DNA of 64,000 nt from Psychromonas sp. MME1 (GTDB taxonomy: Bacteria > Pseudomonadota > Gammaproteobacteria > Enterobacterales > Psychromonadaceae): contig NZ_CP160906.1 in assembly GCF_041080865.1 (NCBI RefSeq), positions 2,046,001 to 2,110,000 of the forward strand. Direction: 5' to 3'. A model generated the notes under the pieces. The model was not told the DNA's origin and searched no databases. It saw only the letters and a list, made by a program, of their open reading frames with translations. Positions 37,541-47,544 of this stretch are shown here, in pieces; positions within the stretch are counted from its first letter, which is position 1; each line of letters begins with the position of its first letter. The translations under genes and the position numbers were made by a program.

Positions 37541-38569
37541 ATGAAAATACTAATTATTGGCCCATCATGGATTGGTGATATGGTGATGTCTCAAGGACTA
37601 TATACCACGCTCAAAGAGCAATATCCCAATTGTAGCATAGATGTAATAGCACCTAACTGGTGCAAACCCATTCTTAGTCGGATGGTGGAAATAGAAAATA
37701 TTATAGAGATGCCACTAGGGCATGGTCAATTTTCTTTTTTTAAACGTCGTGAAATAGGCAAAGCTCTGATAAAAAACAATTATCAGCAAGCTTTTATATT
37801 AACCAATTCAGCCAAATCAGCCCTCATTCCATTTTTTGCTAATATCCCAAAACGTATCGGCTGGAAAGGAGAGTTTCGCTATGGGCTATTGACCGATTTG
37901 CGCACTAATCGTAAAGCATTTTCATTGATGATTGAACGCTATATTGCCCTCGCTTATCCAAAAGCCGAGATGACAGGCTCTGGGTCTATCAAAAAATTGC
38001 CCTCTCCCTCACTGTTTATTGATAAAGAGGCGCAATTAGCATGCTTTAACAAGTTCGCTTTAACCGCCAGTGAGAATATTATCGGCCTATGTCCAGGCGC
38101 TGAATTTGGTCCAGCTAAACGTTGGCCTGAAGGCCATTTTGCAACACTGGCTAAGATGTTAATTGAGCAAGGTGAGCAGGTATGGTTATTCGGTTCCGAG
38201 AAAGATAAACCGGTTACTGAACAAATAAAAGCGACGCTTTCCCCTGAACAACAAAAACAGTGTGTTGATTTAGCGGGACGTACCAACCTTATTGAAGCGG
38301 TTGATTTAATGGCGGCTTGTAATACAGTTGTTAGTAATGACTCGGGCCTCATGCATATTGCAGCAGCCGTTGGCTGTAAAGTTGTCGCCCTATATGGCTC
38401 AACATCGCCAGGCTACACCCCACCATTAACAGAAAAAGTTAAAATTTTACACACCGATATTGAATGTCGCCCATGTTTTAAAAGGGAATGTCCCCTTAAG
38501 CACCTTAAATGTTTAACGGAAATATCAGCGGATCAAGTGTTCGCAGCGATTAATGAGTTAAAGGGTTAA
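37541..38569 (+). CDS. waaF: ADP-heptose:LPS heptosyltransferase II
   Basis: A 342-residue GT9 enzyme with the WaaF-type start MKILIIGPSWIGDMVMSQGL and the C-terminal SNDSGLMHIAAAVGCKVVALYGSTSPGYTPP motif. It adds the second heptose to the inner core at the cytoplasmic face. It is followed by waaA 27 bases later. Confidence 0.94.
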   Translation: MKILIIGPSWIGDMVMSQGLYTTLKEQYPNCSIDVIAPNWCKPILSRMVEIENIIEMPLGHGQFSFFKRREIGKALIKNNYQQAFILTNSAKSALIPFFANIPKRIGWKGEFRYGLLTDLRTNRKAFSLMIERYIALAYPKAEMTGSGSIKKLPSPSLFIDKEAQLACFNKFALTASENIIGLCPGAEFGPAKRWPEGHFATLAKMLIEQGEQVWLFGSEKDKPVTEQIKATLSPEQQKQCVDLAGRTNLIEAVDLMAACNTVVSNDSGLMHIAAAVGCKVVALYGSTSPGYTPPLTEKVKILHTDIECRPCFKRECPLKHLKCLTEISADQVFAAINELKG

Positions 38570-38595
38570 ACTTTGATGGCTAAGAAACGCTAATT

Positions 38596-39861
38596 ATGCT
38601 GATACGTCTATTATATACCTTGCTTATAACCTTGGCTGCGCCATTTTTTTTATATGGCTTGTATAAAAAAAAACCTAACAAACCCGCCTTCGCTGAACGC
38701 TGGGTTGAACATTTTGGTTTTACGCCGAAACTTAATGACCCAAATGGCAAGCCCATTTGGATTCATACTGTCTCGGTGGGCGAAGCCATTGCCGCAACCC
38801 CCTTTATCAAAACACTAAAAGCGAAGCACCCTAACACGCCTATTGTGGTCACCACCACCACCAGCACTGGCGCGGCAGAAATAGCAAAATTAGCGCCACT
38901 GATTGAACATCGGTATATGCCCTTAGATCTTCCCTTTGCCGTAAAGGGATTCCTAAAAGCAATTCGCCCAATGAAATTAATCATTATGGAAACCGAGCTT
39001 TGGCCCAATACTCTGCATTATGCGGCAAAATCGGGTATCCCTATTACCATCATCAATGCACGTCTATCGCAGCGTTCCTGTTCTCGCTATCAAAAATTTC
39101 AAGCTGTATTTGATTTATTGTCTAGCAATATCAAAACGATTCTTTGTCAAACGAAGGATGATGCTCAGCGCTTTGCACAATTAGGCGTTGCGCAGGAGAA
39201 AATCCATGTAACTGGATCGATAAAGTTTGATATAGAGATCACCGATGCGATAAAACAGCGCGGCATGGATTTAAGAAAAGAATTAGCCACTACACGCCCT
39301 GTCTGGATTGCCGCCAGCACGCATCATGGTGAAGATGAAAAAATAGTTGCCGCACATAAACAATTACTTGAACTGATTCCAAATGCCCTGTTAATCATTG
39401 TACCGCGCCATCCTGAGCGCTTTGATGCCGTTTATTTTATGTGCCAAGCGCAGCACCTAAAGGTCGCAAGACGAAGTCACAAAGAGCCCATTGATGTCGA
39501 TACTCAGGTTTACTTGGGCGATACGATGGGGGAAATGTTAACCCTTATTGGGGCTGCCGATATCTGCTTTATGGCGGGAAGTTTATTGGGTAACGCCGTT
39601 GGCGGGCATAATGTGCTAGAGCCAGCCGCCCTTGCTAAACCGATTTTAATCGGGCCTAGTTATTTTAATTTCCAACAAATTAGTGAGCAACTAATCGCAC
39701 TAGGGGCATGTACCGTCTGCCACGATAGCAGCGAGATAAGCACGCAACTCCTTACCCTATTTAACGCCCCTGACATTAGAAAAACGCAGGGAAATAATGC
39801 CCTTGCATTGGTCAATAAAAGTAAAGGGGCGGTGCAGAGGACTTTAAGTTATTTCTTATGA
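38596..39861 (+). CDS. waaA: Kdo transferase
   Basis: A 421-residue WaaA/KdtA. An N-terminal membrane anchor (about 1-23) precedes the acceptor domain, with HTVSVGEAIAATPFI near residue 57 and METELWPNTLHYAA near residue 132. The NARLSQRS motif and the C-terminal GGHNVLEPAALAKPI block are family-specific. It adds Kdo to lipid A precursor; with a Kdo kinase alongside it is probably a monofunctional type, as in Haemophilus and Vibrio. It is convergent with kdkA, overlapping by six bases. Confidence 0.94.
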   Translation: MLIRLLYTLLITLAAPFFLYGLYKKKPNKPAFAERWVEHFGFTPKLNDPNGKPIWIHTVSVGEAIAATPFIKTLKAKHPNTPIVVTTTTSTGAAEIAKLAPLIEHRYMPLDLPFAVKGFLKAIRPMKLIIMETELWPNTLHYAAKSGIPITIINARLSQRSCSRYQKFQAVFDLLSSNIKTILCQTKDDAQRFAQLGVAQEKIHVTGSIKFDIEITDAIKQRGMDLRKELATTRPVWIAASTHHGEDEKIVAAHKQLLELIPNALLIIVPRHPERFDAVYFMCQAQHLKVARRSHKEPIDVDTQVYLGDTMGEMLTLIGAADICFMAGSLLGNAVGGHNVLEPAALAKPILIGPSYFNFQQISEQLIALGACTVCHDSSEISTQLLTLFNAPDIRKTQGNNALALVNKSKGAVQRTLSYFL

Positions 39862-40560
39862 CTGATACCCCTTTAGCAATAACAGCCAATCCTGTTCAGA
39901 CCATTTAATGGCGCGTTTGTTGCGTTCTTTATTAAAAGATCGCAATAGGCGCTGTAAATTCCCCTCTTGCCAATTTTCTCCGCGCTGTTGATAGCACTTA
40001 TCAAAATCGATTAACCAAACCTTGCCCAGCTCATCCAATAAAATATTATGGATATTTAAATCCGTATGGTTAACCTGTGCCGCATGCATTTTTTTTATTT
40101 GCTGACCAATATTAACGTATTCTATTTCCGTTAACGTTCGCTGTTGCAAAATGGCGACAAGATCCTGCGCATTAGCTATTTTTTCAGAAAGAAGATCCGC
40201 TTGATAACAAAAATTTCTTTTTTTCACTCGTGCTGCAATCGGGCGCGGAACATGTACGCCAGACTCAGCCAATTGATGTAAAAGATGAAATTCAGCGATA
40301 CAGCGCGTTTTTTCAAGCCCCATGAAAATATAATGGTCAGAGACTATTTTGCCAAACAAACCGCCACGGCGATAATGTCGCAGTGCCCCCTGTATATTAG
40401 CTAATTGAATAAACCAGGTCGTGCCTCGCCCAGTAGCAGAACCCACAACGCATGCTTTGGTTTGCCAATAGTCAATTGAAAAACAATCACTTAAATTATC
40501 ATTAATCAATTCATCATCATAAATAATATAGTTTTTGCCCTGCTGGTAACGTTGGATCAT
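39856..40560 (-). CDS. kdkA: 3-deoxy-D-manno-octulosonic acid kinase
   Basis: About 234 residues from ATG 40560; an in-frame ATG at 40575 adds five residues and lacks family similarity. The kinase-like motifs are HTDLNIHNILLD near residue 170 and the metal-binding IDFDKC near residue 190. It phosphorylates the single Kdo at position 4, seen in LPS with one Kdo. Convergent with waaA, which makes its substrate. Confidence 0.9.
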   Translation of the reverse strand: MIQRYQQGKNYIIYDDELINDNLSDCFSIDYWQTKACVVGSATGRGTTWFIQLANIQGALRHYRRGGLFGKIVSDHYIFMGLEKTRCIAEFHLLHQLAESGVHVPRPIAARVKKRNFCYQADLLSEKIANAQDLVAILQQRTLTEIEYVNIGQQIKKMHAAQVNHTDLNIHNILLDELGKVWLIDFDKCYQQRGENWQEGNLQRLLRSFNKERNKRAIKWSEQDWLLLLKGYQS

Positions 40561-40660
40561 ATGCTCATCTCTCAATTTTTTCTAAGTTTAGCAATCTAAA
40601 TCAAAAAAATCTTTTGCTTATTGTATACTTAGCAAATGTAAACTAATCAATGAATAATGA

Positions 40661-41719
40661 ATGGCACTATTTACTCAAGCACCTAATTCACTCTGTATTC
40701 TACGCCTCTCCGCTATTGGCGATGTTTGCCATGCTGTTGCGATGGTACAGGCGATTCAAAAACAGTGGCCAAAAACTGAGATAACTTGGATCGTTGGCAA
40801 AATCGAAGCGCAACTTGTGGCTGATCTCCCCGATATTAATATCGTTGTTTACGATAAAAAAGCTGGCCTCGCAGGCATGCGTAAAATTTGGCAACAGTTA
40901 GGCAAGCAAAAGTTTGACGCTTTGCTACATATGCAACTTGCGCTAAGAGCAAGTTTATTAACACTGGGGATCAAGGCGAAGTATAAAGTCGGTTTTAACT
41001 TTAAACGCGCTAAAGAGTTACAATGGTTGTTCACCAATAAACGCATTACAGATACCGCATCAGCACACGTTCTCGACAGCTTTTATGAATTCGCCTATTA
41101 CTTAGGCATCCAGCAAACTACGCCAACGTGGAATATTCCTTTGCCGACTGCTGACATTGAGTTTGCACAGCAAATTAGCACAGACAATAAACCGCTATTT
41201 GTTATCTCTCCTGCCGCCAGTAAAGATGAACGCAACTGGCTAAGTGAACGTTATGCGGCGATTGGCGATTATGTTACGGAACAGGGCTATCAAGTGGTAC
41301 TGTGCGGCTCTCCTGCACCAAGGGAAATAACACTAGGCCAACAAATCGAGCAACAGATGCGCCATCAAGTAACTAATTTGATTGCGAAAACCTCGTTAAA
41401 ACAGCTGACAGCCGTGCTTAAACAAGCCGAGATCGTGCTTGCGCCAGATTCAGGCCCGGCACATATAGCAACCACTCAAGGAACCGCAGTAATCGGGTTG
41501 TATGGACACAGTAATCCCAAACGCACAGGGCCCTATTTCAGTCAACAATGGATTGTCAGTGTCTATCAACAACACGTTGAACACCAGCAGGGTAAACCGC
41601 TTGAACAGCTTCCCTGGAGTACGCGAGTCAAAGGCAGTGATATTATGGCCGACATTAGCATTAGCGCTGTCACACATAAAATCGATCAATTAATTGCTCA
41701 GCAACATCATTTAAATTAA
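40661..41719 (+). CDS. Glycosyltransferase family 9, likely heptosyltransferase I-type
   Basis: A 352-residue GT9 enzyme with the start motif ILRLSAIGDVCHAVAMVQAIQ near residue 12 and the C-terminal APDSGPAHIATTQGTAVIGLYGHSNPKRTGPY motif near residue 260. The A-I-G-D-V signature fits the heptosyltransferase I/WaaC side of the family, which would fill the missing first-heptose step before WaaF. The assignment is inference, so no symbol is given. Confidence 0.85.
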   Translation: MALFTQAPNSLCILRLSAIGDVCHAVAMVQAIQKQWPKTEITWIVGKIEAQLVADLPDINIVVYDKKAGLAGMRKIWQQLGKQKFDALLHMQLALRASLLTLGIKAKYKVGFNFKRAKELQWLFTNKRITDTASAHVLDSFYEFAYYLGIQQTTPTWNIPLPTADIEFAQQISTDNKPLFVISPAASKDERNWLSERYAAIGDYVTEQGYQVVLCGSPAPREITLGQQIEQQMRHQVTNLIAKTSLKQLTAVLKQAEIVLAPDSGPAHIATTQGTAVIGLYGHSNPKRTGPYFSQQWIVSVYQQHVEHQQGKPLEQLPWSTRVKGSDIMADISISAVTHKIDQLIAQQHHLN

Positions 41720-41727
41720 GGGTTTTT

Positions 41728-42518
41728 ATGAGTACCAATAAAACAACCATCGGTGTCTTAATGATTGTAAAAAATGAACAAAAGCATCTCGCTGCCTGCC
41801 TTGATTCCGTTAAAGGTTGGGTGGATGAAATTGTCATTGTAGACTCAGGTAGTGATGATAATACCGAGCAAATTGCCCGCCAATATACCGACAAATTTAT
41901 TGCCCAGCATGATTGGCAAGGTTTTGGTAAACAACGCCAATTCGCGCAGCAGCAGATGAGCAGCGATTGGATACTGCCCTTAGATGCCGACGAGCGTGTA
42001 TCGGATGAACTGAAAAACAGCATACTTGCAGCCGTACAAAATAATCCAAGCAATACCTGTTATTCACTTAATCGCTTAACCTATGCGCTGGGTAAATTTA
42101 TCAGGCACTCAGGCTGGTATCCAGATAAAATTATCCGACTCTACCCTCGACAAGCAACACAATATAATGATGCCTTAGTACATGAAAGTGTTATTGTTCC
42201 AAAAAACTTCGAGGTGCAACACCTACAGGGTGACCTACTCCACTATACTTTCGATTCGCTAACCCAATATCGCAACAAAACCGCACTGTATATGAAGTCA
42301 TGGACGGATCAAAAAGGGAAGGAAAAAAAAGTGCTTCATTAGGTAGTGCGATTGCACATGGTTTGTTTCGTTTTATAAAAATGTATATTATCAAACGCGG
42401 TTTCTTAGATGGCCGCCACGGATTATTACTTGCTATATTAAGTGCCAATACCACATTCACTCGCTATGCTGACTTATGGCTGAGAGAATATATGAAAAAA
42501 CAACAGAGCAAAAAGTAG
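41728..42518 (+). pseudogene. Glycosyltransferase family 2 (WaaE/KdtX-like), frameshifted in an A8 tract
   Basis: The first frame (204 residues) has the GT2 pattern GVLMIVKNEQKHLAACLDSV, VIVDSGSDDNTEQIA and the acidic LDADERVSD motif. It ends early at 42342. A second frame from about 42330 gives KSASLGSAIAHGLFRFIKMYIIKRGFLDGRHGLLLA, the normal C-terminal continuation. The break lies at an eight-A run (42323-42330); nine A restores a single 263-residue protein. WaaE-type enzymes add glucose to heptose I in some enterics. Either a sequencing error or homopolymer phase variation. Confidence 0.85.
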
Positions 42519-42526
42519 ACTACTTT

Positions 42527-43589
42527 ATGAAAAATAAAATATGCTTTATTAATACCTGTTCAGTCTGGGGCGGAGGTGAAAAGTGGCATTACACAACGGC
42601 TAAGTTTTTCTCTCAGAAATATGATATTTGCATGGTGACAAATCAGAAAAGTGAATTATATCAACGGTCTCACTCTGATATCCCTTGTTTTCCTGTAGCG
42701 ATTAGCAACCTCAGCTTTTTAAATCCATATAAAATTTATCGTCTCTACCACTATTTTAAAAAAGAGCAGGTGAATAGCATTGTTTTAAACCTCCCCTCCG
42801 ATGTCAAAACATCGGGTATAGCGGCGAAACTTGCTAAGGTAAAAAACATTGTTTATCGACGCGGCATGCCTAACCCCATTAAAAATAGCCTGTTAAATCG
42901 TTTTTTATTCAAACATGTGGTCACCGATATCATAGCCAACTCTCAAGAGATAAAACGCTCTCTATTGGCTAAGAACCAGGATTCTATTTCCCAAGGAAAA
43001 AATTAAGGTGATCTACAACAGCGTTAATATTGAACATTTTCCGGAAAAAATAAAACACACTAGAGAGCAAATTACTCTAGGCTGTGCAGGACGATTAGTG
43101 ACGCAAAAAAACCAAATCGTACTAATAGAGATGGTCAAACAACTCGTTGCTGCGGGACTCAATATAAAACTTCTAATAGCAGGAAAAGGTGAGCTAGAAG
43201 AAAAACTCAAGCAATTAATCCTCGCATCAGGTATGCAAGAACATATCCATCTACTTGGATTTAGTCAGGATATTAATGAATTTCTAGAGCAGATTGACAT
43301 TTTTGCTTTTCCTTCTCTATATGAAGGAAGTGCCAATATATTAGTAGAAGTGATGGCTAAAGGGCTCCCCTGCGTCACCTATAATCGCAGTAGCATGCCG
43401 GAAATGATAATTCATAATGAGACGGGGTTATTAGCGAACAACGACCAAGAATTTTGCGATGCGCTGAAAGCATTAATTTCATCAGCTGATTTAAGGGATA
43501 AATTGGGCTCTCAAGCACGTCAGTTTGCACGAAAAAACTTCAACAGTGATGACATTTATAAACAAATTGAAAATGTTATTGGACAATAA
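42527..43589 (+). pseudogene. Glycosyltransferase family 4, broken by a one-base insertion
   Basis: Two frames make one GT4 protein. The first begins MKNKICFINTCSVWGGGEKWHY (ATG 42527; the open frame to 42476 is upstream reading-through) and ends at 43006. The second has KIKVIYNSVNIEHF followed by GRLVTQKNQIVLIEMVKQL and the YEGSANILVEVMAKGLPCV E-x7-E motif. Removing one G at about 42979-42980 gives ..LLAKNQILFPKEKIKVIYNSV.. and a 353-residue enzyme. The ATG at 43008 is not a gene start. Sugar specificity is unknown. Confidence 0.85.
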
Positions 43590-43631
43590 TTTTACTTGGT
43601 ATTCGCCAATTCCTTACAAAGTGAGAAAGTT

Positions 43632-44213
43632 ATGAGCAACAAAGAGATAATCATAAATGATTTACAAGAGGCAGCCGTTGTATTGGATGCTTTTTTGCAA
43701 GATGATAAAAATATTGCCAATATCGAAAACGCCGCGAAATTAATTGCCAACGCCTTCAAAGCAGGTGGAAAAGTATTGTCATGCGGCAATGGAGGATCAC
43801 ACTGTGATGCCATGCATTTTGCCGAAGAGCTAACGGGTCGTTATCGAGATAATCGCCCTGGTTATCCAGGCATAGCTATTTCAGATCCAAGCCATATATC
43901 CTGTGTGAGTAATGACTTTGGCTATGATTATGTATTTTCACGTTATCTTGAAGCCGTTGGTCGTACTGGCGATGTTCTCTTTTGCCTATCCACATCAGGA
44001 AATTCCAAAAATATACTGATTGCCATTGAAGCGGCCAAGAAAAAAGGGATCGCCGTTGTCGCATTAACGGGTAAGGACGGTGGGCAGATGGCAGGCTGTG
44101 CCGATGTCGAAATTCGCGTCCCCCACTTTGGTTATGCGGATCGTATTCAAGAGATACATATTAAAGTGATTCATATTATTATTCGCCTAATCGAAATTGA
44201 AATGGCTAAATAA
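43632..44213 (+). CDS. gmhA: Sedoheptulose-7-phosphate isomerase
   Basis: A 193-residue GmhA from ATG 43632. SIS-fold motifs are plain: [28 protein letters not shown] near residue 42, [26 protein letters not shown] near residue 120, and the C-terminal [17 protein letters not shown]. It makes D-glycero-D-manno-heptose 7-phosphate, the first step of heptose synthesis for the LPS core. DiaA is a paralogue, but these motifs are GmhA-type. It sits at the end of the rightward LPS run. Confidence 0.95.
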   Translation: MSNKEIIINDLQEAAVVLDAFLQDDKNIANIENAAKLIANAFKAGGKVLSCGNGGSHCDAMHFAEELTGRYRDNRPGYPGIAISDPSHISCVSNDFGYDYVFSRYLEAVGRTGDVLFCLSTSGNSKNILIAIEAAKKKGIAVVALTGKDGGQMAGCADVEIRVPHFGYADRIQEIHIKVIHIIIRLIEIEMAK

Positions 44214-44237
44214 ATTTAAATTGAATCCCAAATTACC

Positions 44238-46268
44238 TCACTGAGCCGTAACTTGGTTATTGGTAATCACTTGGTTATTGGTAATCACTTCGTTATTGAT
44301 ATAGAGATCCCGAAGCCGATTCACATCGTTATAGGTGAATGGAAGTTCGGGATCGGCTTGCGCATCACTGCTAAATAAATGGCTCGCCCGCTGCCACTGT
44401 AATCGCCGCTTGGCATCACTATTGGCGACAAAACCATCAGTAAATGCAAGACCTTCCTGAGAATAGCCCCAAAATATTTTATCATCATCCTGCGAGAGTA
44501 AGTTATTTCCGCCAAGGGTGGTATAGGTTGCGTTCGACAAGCTCAAATGATACAAAGTAGGAAAAATATCCTTGTGCGAACCCACCCTCATCGGTGAATA
44601 CTGATAATCAATATGACCCAATATTTGCTGCGGCACATACAGATAAAAAGGAACTTGTGACTTACTCGCAACATCTTGTCTATTGTGCGTTTTCATAGAA
44701 CGCAAACGGTGATCACCCGTCGCAACCACAATAGTATTGTCGGCTAATTCCCCCCCCTTAATATGGCTGATAAATTTCCCTAAAGCGTCGGCACCATACT
44801 GATAGGTTTGTAACATTTGCATTTGCTGTTCGGGCGACAGCTCTGTTTTTTCCTGTAAATTCAAGCTTGGTTTAACCACTTTTGGCTGATAATTATCTGG
44901 CGTTTGATATGGAGAGTGATTACCGACCGTTAATAGGCAGATAAAAACAGGTTTATCACTTTCGGCTAGGATTTTTTGTACAAACTTAAATACAAATTCA
45001 TCGGGCACTCCCCAAGAGCTGGCATAGTCTGCAGCCTCTGGAAAATACTTAGCAATACTGTTTTCATCGTAAACCTTGTCAAATCCTTGCAGGGGAAGAT
45101 AATTAAATAAATTGCGCCACATGCCATTACCTGCATTAACAAAGATGATTTCATATCCTGCATTTTTATAAGGAATAACCGCGCTGTCGGCCATTTTTAC
45201 CTTTGCTGCCGTGGAATGACTGATATTAGGGACACTGCTGTGCACAAAGAGATTAACAATCGTGGCATTGGTATCTGATGTTTCAGCGTAAAAACGTTTA
45301 AATAAAAAATCGTTCTGAAAATGATGACGTAGGCTTGCCAATACATCATTATTTACAATGTCATCTTCATCAAGAATACTGGTTGCCATCGACTCCATCA
45401 GAGCAAAGACAACATTGGGACGGTTACTCACCAAATAAGGATTAACGGGAGTTTGTTGTTGCAACGAATCACTTTTGACAACTTGTTCAATACTCGCAAG
45501 TAACTCTTTTGCATTAACGGCTCTGAATGTGAACTGCTGCTCATAATCAGACTTAGCCCAATCTAACGCCATAAATGGATTTGGAGTAACAATATTGAGT
45601 TTTACATTGTCAGAGATATTAGCATGGTATCGTTTAAGGGGATGGCTCCCCAAGGTTCCGCGTGCAAACAGAAAAAACAGAGCAATACAGAGAAAAACCG
45701 CGCAACCTGTCAAATAAGGTCGATTTTTTTGACGACGTATTTGCTTAAGTTGCAGCTCCGTGACCAAGCTTTTTTTAGTTAAATAAGTAAACAAAAAGCT
45801 GATCAGCACACTAAAACTAAGCCCCAACATAACCGGGTAATCTGTCCAGATACTATCAATAACAGCGGAAGTATCATCATCAAAAAGCCCAAAAATAAAG
45901 AGATCAATATAATTGCCGTAGGTTTGATAATAATAAAAGTTAACGATCGAAAAGAGACAAATAAGAAAATAGATCAGAGCACTAAAGGCAAGCGAAAAGC
46001 GTAGATACAGATTAAAAAATCGTTCTGATTTAGCCGTCACTAAGCCAATTAAAAGAGGAAGAGAAAAAGCGATACAAATGACTTTTAAATCAAATCGTAG
46101 CCCCCTTAGCGCCATTAGGGGTAAATCATTGATATAGGCAAGTAAAGTAGCGCTATCAGCAATTTTATACAGAAAAAACAAGCGAAACGCCGATAGAAAC
46201 AAGATAGATAATAAAACTTGAATAAAAATCAGTCGTATTAGCCTGTAAAAATTGCACTGAAACATCAC
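44238..46268 (-). CDS. LTA synthase-like membrane sulfatase/phosphotransferase
   Basis: A 676-residue protein. About five membrane segments occupy residues 1-215, followed by a periplasmic alkaline-phosphatase/sulfatase fold starting VVFALMESMATSI near residue 290. The catalytic residue is probably the threonine of SDTNATIVN near residue 330. LTA-synthase-like enzymes in Gram-negatives move phosphoglycerol or phosphoethanolamine onto glycans, such as LPS or periplasmic glucans; here the LPS locus context suggests an LPS decoration role. The C terminus has a short tandem repeat of the NNQVIT unit. Convergent with gmhA. Confidence 0.82.
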   Translation of the reverse strand: MMFQCNFYRLIRLIFIQVLLSILFLSAFRLFFLYKIADSATLLAYINDLPLMALRGLRFDLKVICIAFSLPLLIGLVTAKSERFFNLYLRFSLAFSALIYFLICLFSIVNFYYYQTYGNYIDLFIFGLFDDDTSAVIDSIWTDYPVMLGLSFSVLISFLFTYLTKKSLVTELQLKQIRRQKNRPYLTGCAVFLCIALFFLFARGTLGSHPLKRYHANISDNVKLNIVTPNPFMALDWAKSDYEQQFTFRAVNAKELLASIEQVVKSDSLQQQTPVNPYLVSNRPNVVFALMESMATSILDEDDIVNNDVLASLRHHFQNDFLFKRFYAETSDTNATIVNLFVHSSVPNISHSTAAKVKMADSAVIPYKNAGYEIIFVNAGNGMWRNLFNYLPLQGFDKVYDENSIAKYFPEAADYASSWGVPDEFVFKFVQKILAESDKPVFICLLTVGNHSPYQTPDNYQPKVVKPSLNLQEKTELSPEQQMQMLQTYQYGADALGKFISHIKGGELADNTIVVATGDHRLRSMKTHNRQDVASKSQVPFYLYVPQQILGHIDYQYSPMRVGSHKDIFPTLYHLSLSNATYTTLGGNNLLSQDDDKIFWGYSQEGLAFTDGFVANSDAKRRLQWQRASHLFSSDAQADPELPFTYNDVNRLRDLYINNEVITNNQVITNNQVTAQ
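44250..44298. repeat. 18-bp tandem repeat at the 3' end of the LTA-synthase-like gene
   Basis: Two near-perfect units of ACTTGGTTATTGGTAATC and a partial third (ACTTCGTTATTG) encode repeated I-T-N-N-Q-V residues. The unit number is in frame, so length changes would not break the protein. Confidence 0.7.
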
Positions 46269-46298
46269 TACTCCATCGGGAAAATAAATAGCCTAAGG

Positions 46299-47300
46299 TT
46301 ACTTATAAAATGATCGATACCATTGCACAAAAGCTTCCACGCCTTCAGCAACGCCCACCTTAGGCTGATAGCCAGTCACATTAAAGAGATCGCGTGTATC
46401 GGCATAGGTTTGATAAACATCCCCGGCCTGCATTGGCATAAAGTTTTTCTTCGCCTGCATTGTCAGTGAAGTTTCTAATGCGCTGACAAAATCCATTAAT
46501 TTAACGGGATTGCCATTACCTATGTTATAAACGGCATAGGGAGCCGAGCTCGTTGCAGGCGAGCCAGTTTCCACTGTCCAATCACTATTTTTGGTCGGTA
46601 TAACATCTTGAATGCGCATAATACCCTCAACAATATCATCGATATAGGTAAAATCACGGCGCATATCCCCCTGATTATAAATATCAATCACATCACCATT
46701 GACTATTTTTTGGGTGAATTTAAATAGCGCCATATCAGGTCGTCCCCACGGGCCATAAACAGTGAAGAACCGTAATCCTGTAGTAGGCACATCATATAAA
46801 TGTGAGTAAGTGTGCGCCATTAATTCATTGGATTTTTTAGTCGCAGCATAGAGTGAAATAGGATGATCCACTGAATCACTGGTCGCAAATGGCACCTTAC
46901 CATTTAACCCATAAACTGAACTCGATGAGGCATAAATTAAATGCTTCACTTTATGATGGCGGCAACCTTCCAATACATTTAAATGTCCCACTAAGTTACT
47001 ATCGGCATAGGCTAAGGGATTATCGATGGAGTAACGAACGCCAGCCTGCGCGGCGAGGTGAATAACGCGATCAAATTGATGCGTAGCAAAAAGAGCAGGC
47101 ATGCCTTCTCTATCAGCTAAATCTAATTTAATAAAAGTAAATAGGGGATGTTCAATCCGCTGTAAACGCGCGGTTTTTAAGCTAACATCATAATAATCGT
47201 TTAGATTATCAATGCCGATAACCTCATGCCCTGCAGCAGTCAACCGTTCAACAACCGCACTTCCAATAAAACCTGCCGCACCTGTTACTAAATATTTCAT
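46299..47300 (-). CDS. NAD-dependent epimerase, UDP-glucuronate 4-epimerase-like
   Basis: A 333-residue extended SDR epimerase. VTGAAGFIGSAVVERL is the NAD motif (residues 4-20), SSSSVYG and the YAATK pair (about 150) form the active site, and the GLRFFTVYGPWGRPDMALFKF block is typical of UDP-glucuronate 4-epimerases. Product would be UDP-galacturonate, used in several LPS cores in place of phosphate. It follows the LTA-synthase-like gene's promoter side, 30 bases apart, and is transcribed ahead of it. Other GalE-like activities remain possible. Confidence 0.84.
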   Translation of the reverse strand: MKYLVTGAAGFIGSAVVERLTAAGHEVIGIDNLNDYYDVSLKTARLQRIEHPLFTFIKLDLADREGMPALFATHQFDRVIHLAAQAGVRYSIDNPLAYADSNLVGHLNVLEGCRHHKVKHLIYASSSSVYGLNGKVPFATSDSVDHPISLYAATKKSNELMAHTYSHLYDVPTTGLRFFTVYGPWGRPDMALFKFTQKIVNGDVIDIYNQGDMRRDFTYIDDIVEGIMRIQDVIPTKNSDWTVETGSPATSSAPYAVYNIGNGNPVKLMDFVSALETSLTMQAKKNFMPMQAGDVYQTYADTRDLFNVTGYQPKVGVAEGVEAFVQWYRSFYK

Positions 47301-47497
47301 AATAAGCCTATCTCGTTAACATCTAAATCTAGGGCACAACAGTCTTTATTTGCCACCCAGTCGAATTACTTATATCCATGTTAGCGCAGTATAAGCCCTA
47401 TCGTAAAAATCTAAAAGGTATAAGCATTTTATTAGCAATGACCATCATATTATGCGAATGGAGATAACTAAATTGGCAAAAAATAAATGGATAGATA

Positions 47498-47527
47498 TAA
47501 AAAAACCGCTTAAAAAAGCGGTTTTTT
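47498..47527. terminator. Bidirectional terminator downstream of pgi
   Basis: A stem AAAAAACCGCTT/AAGCGGTTTTTT with an AAAA loop lies about 18 bases after the pgi stop on the leftward strand and upstream of the epimerase gene. Confidence 0.88.
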
Positions 47528-47544
47528 ATGGTCACTAGAATCGC

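Noticed and set aside
42300-42518. A separate 72-residue gene after the GT2 frame
   Set aside because: It is the frameshifted C terminus of the same GT2 enzyme.
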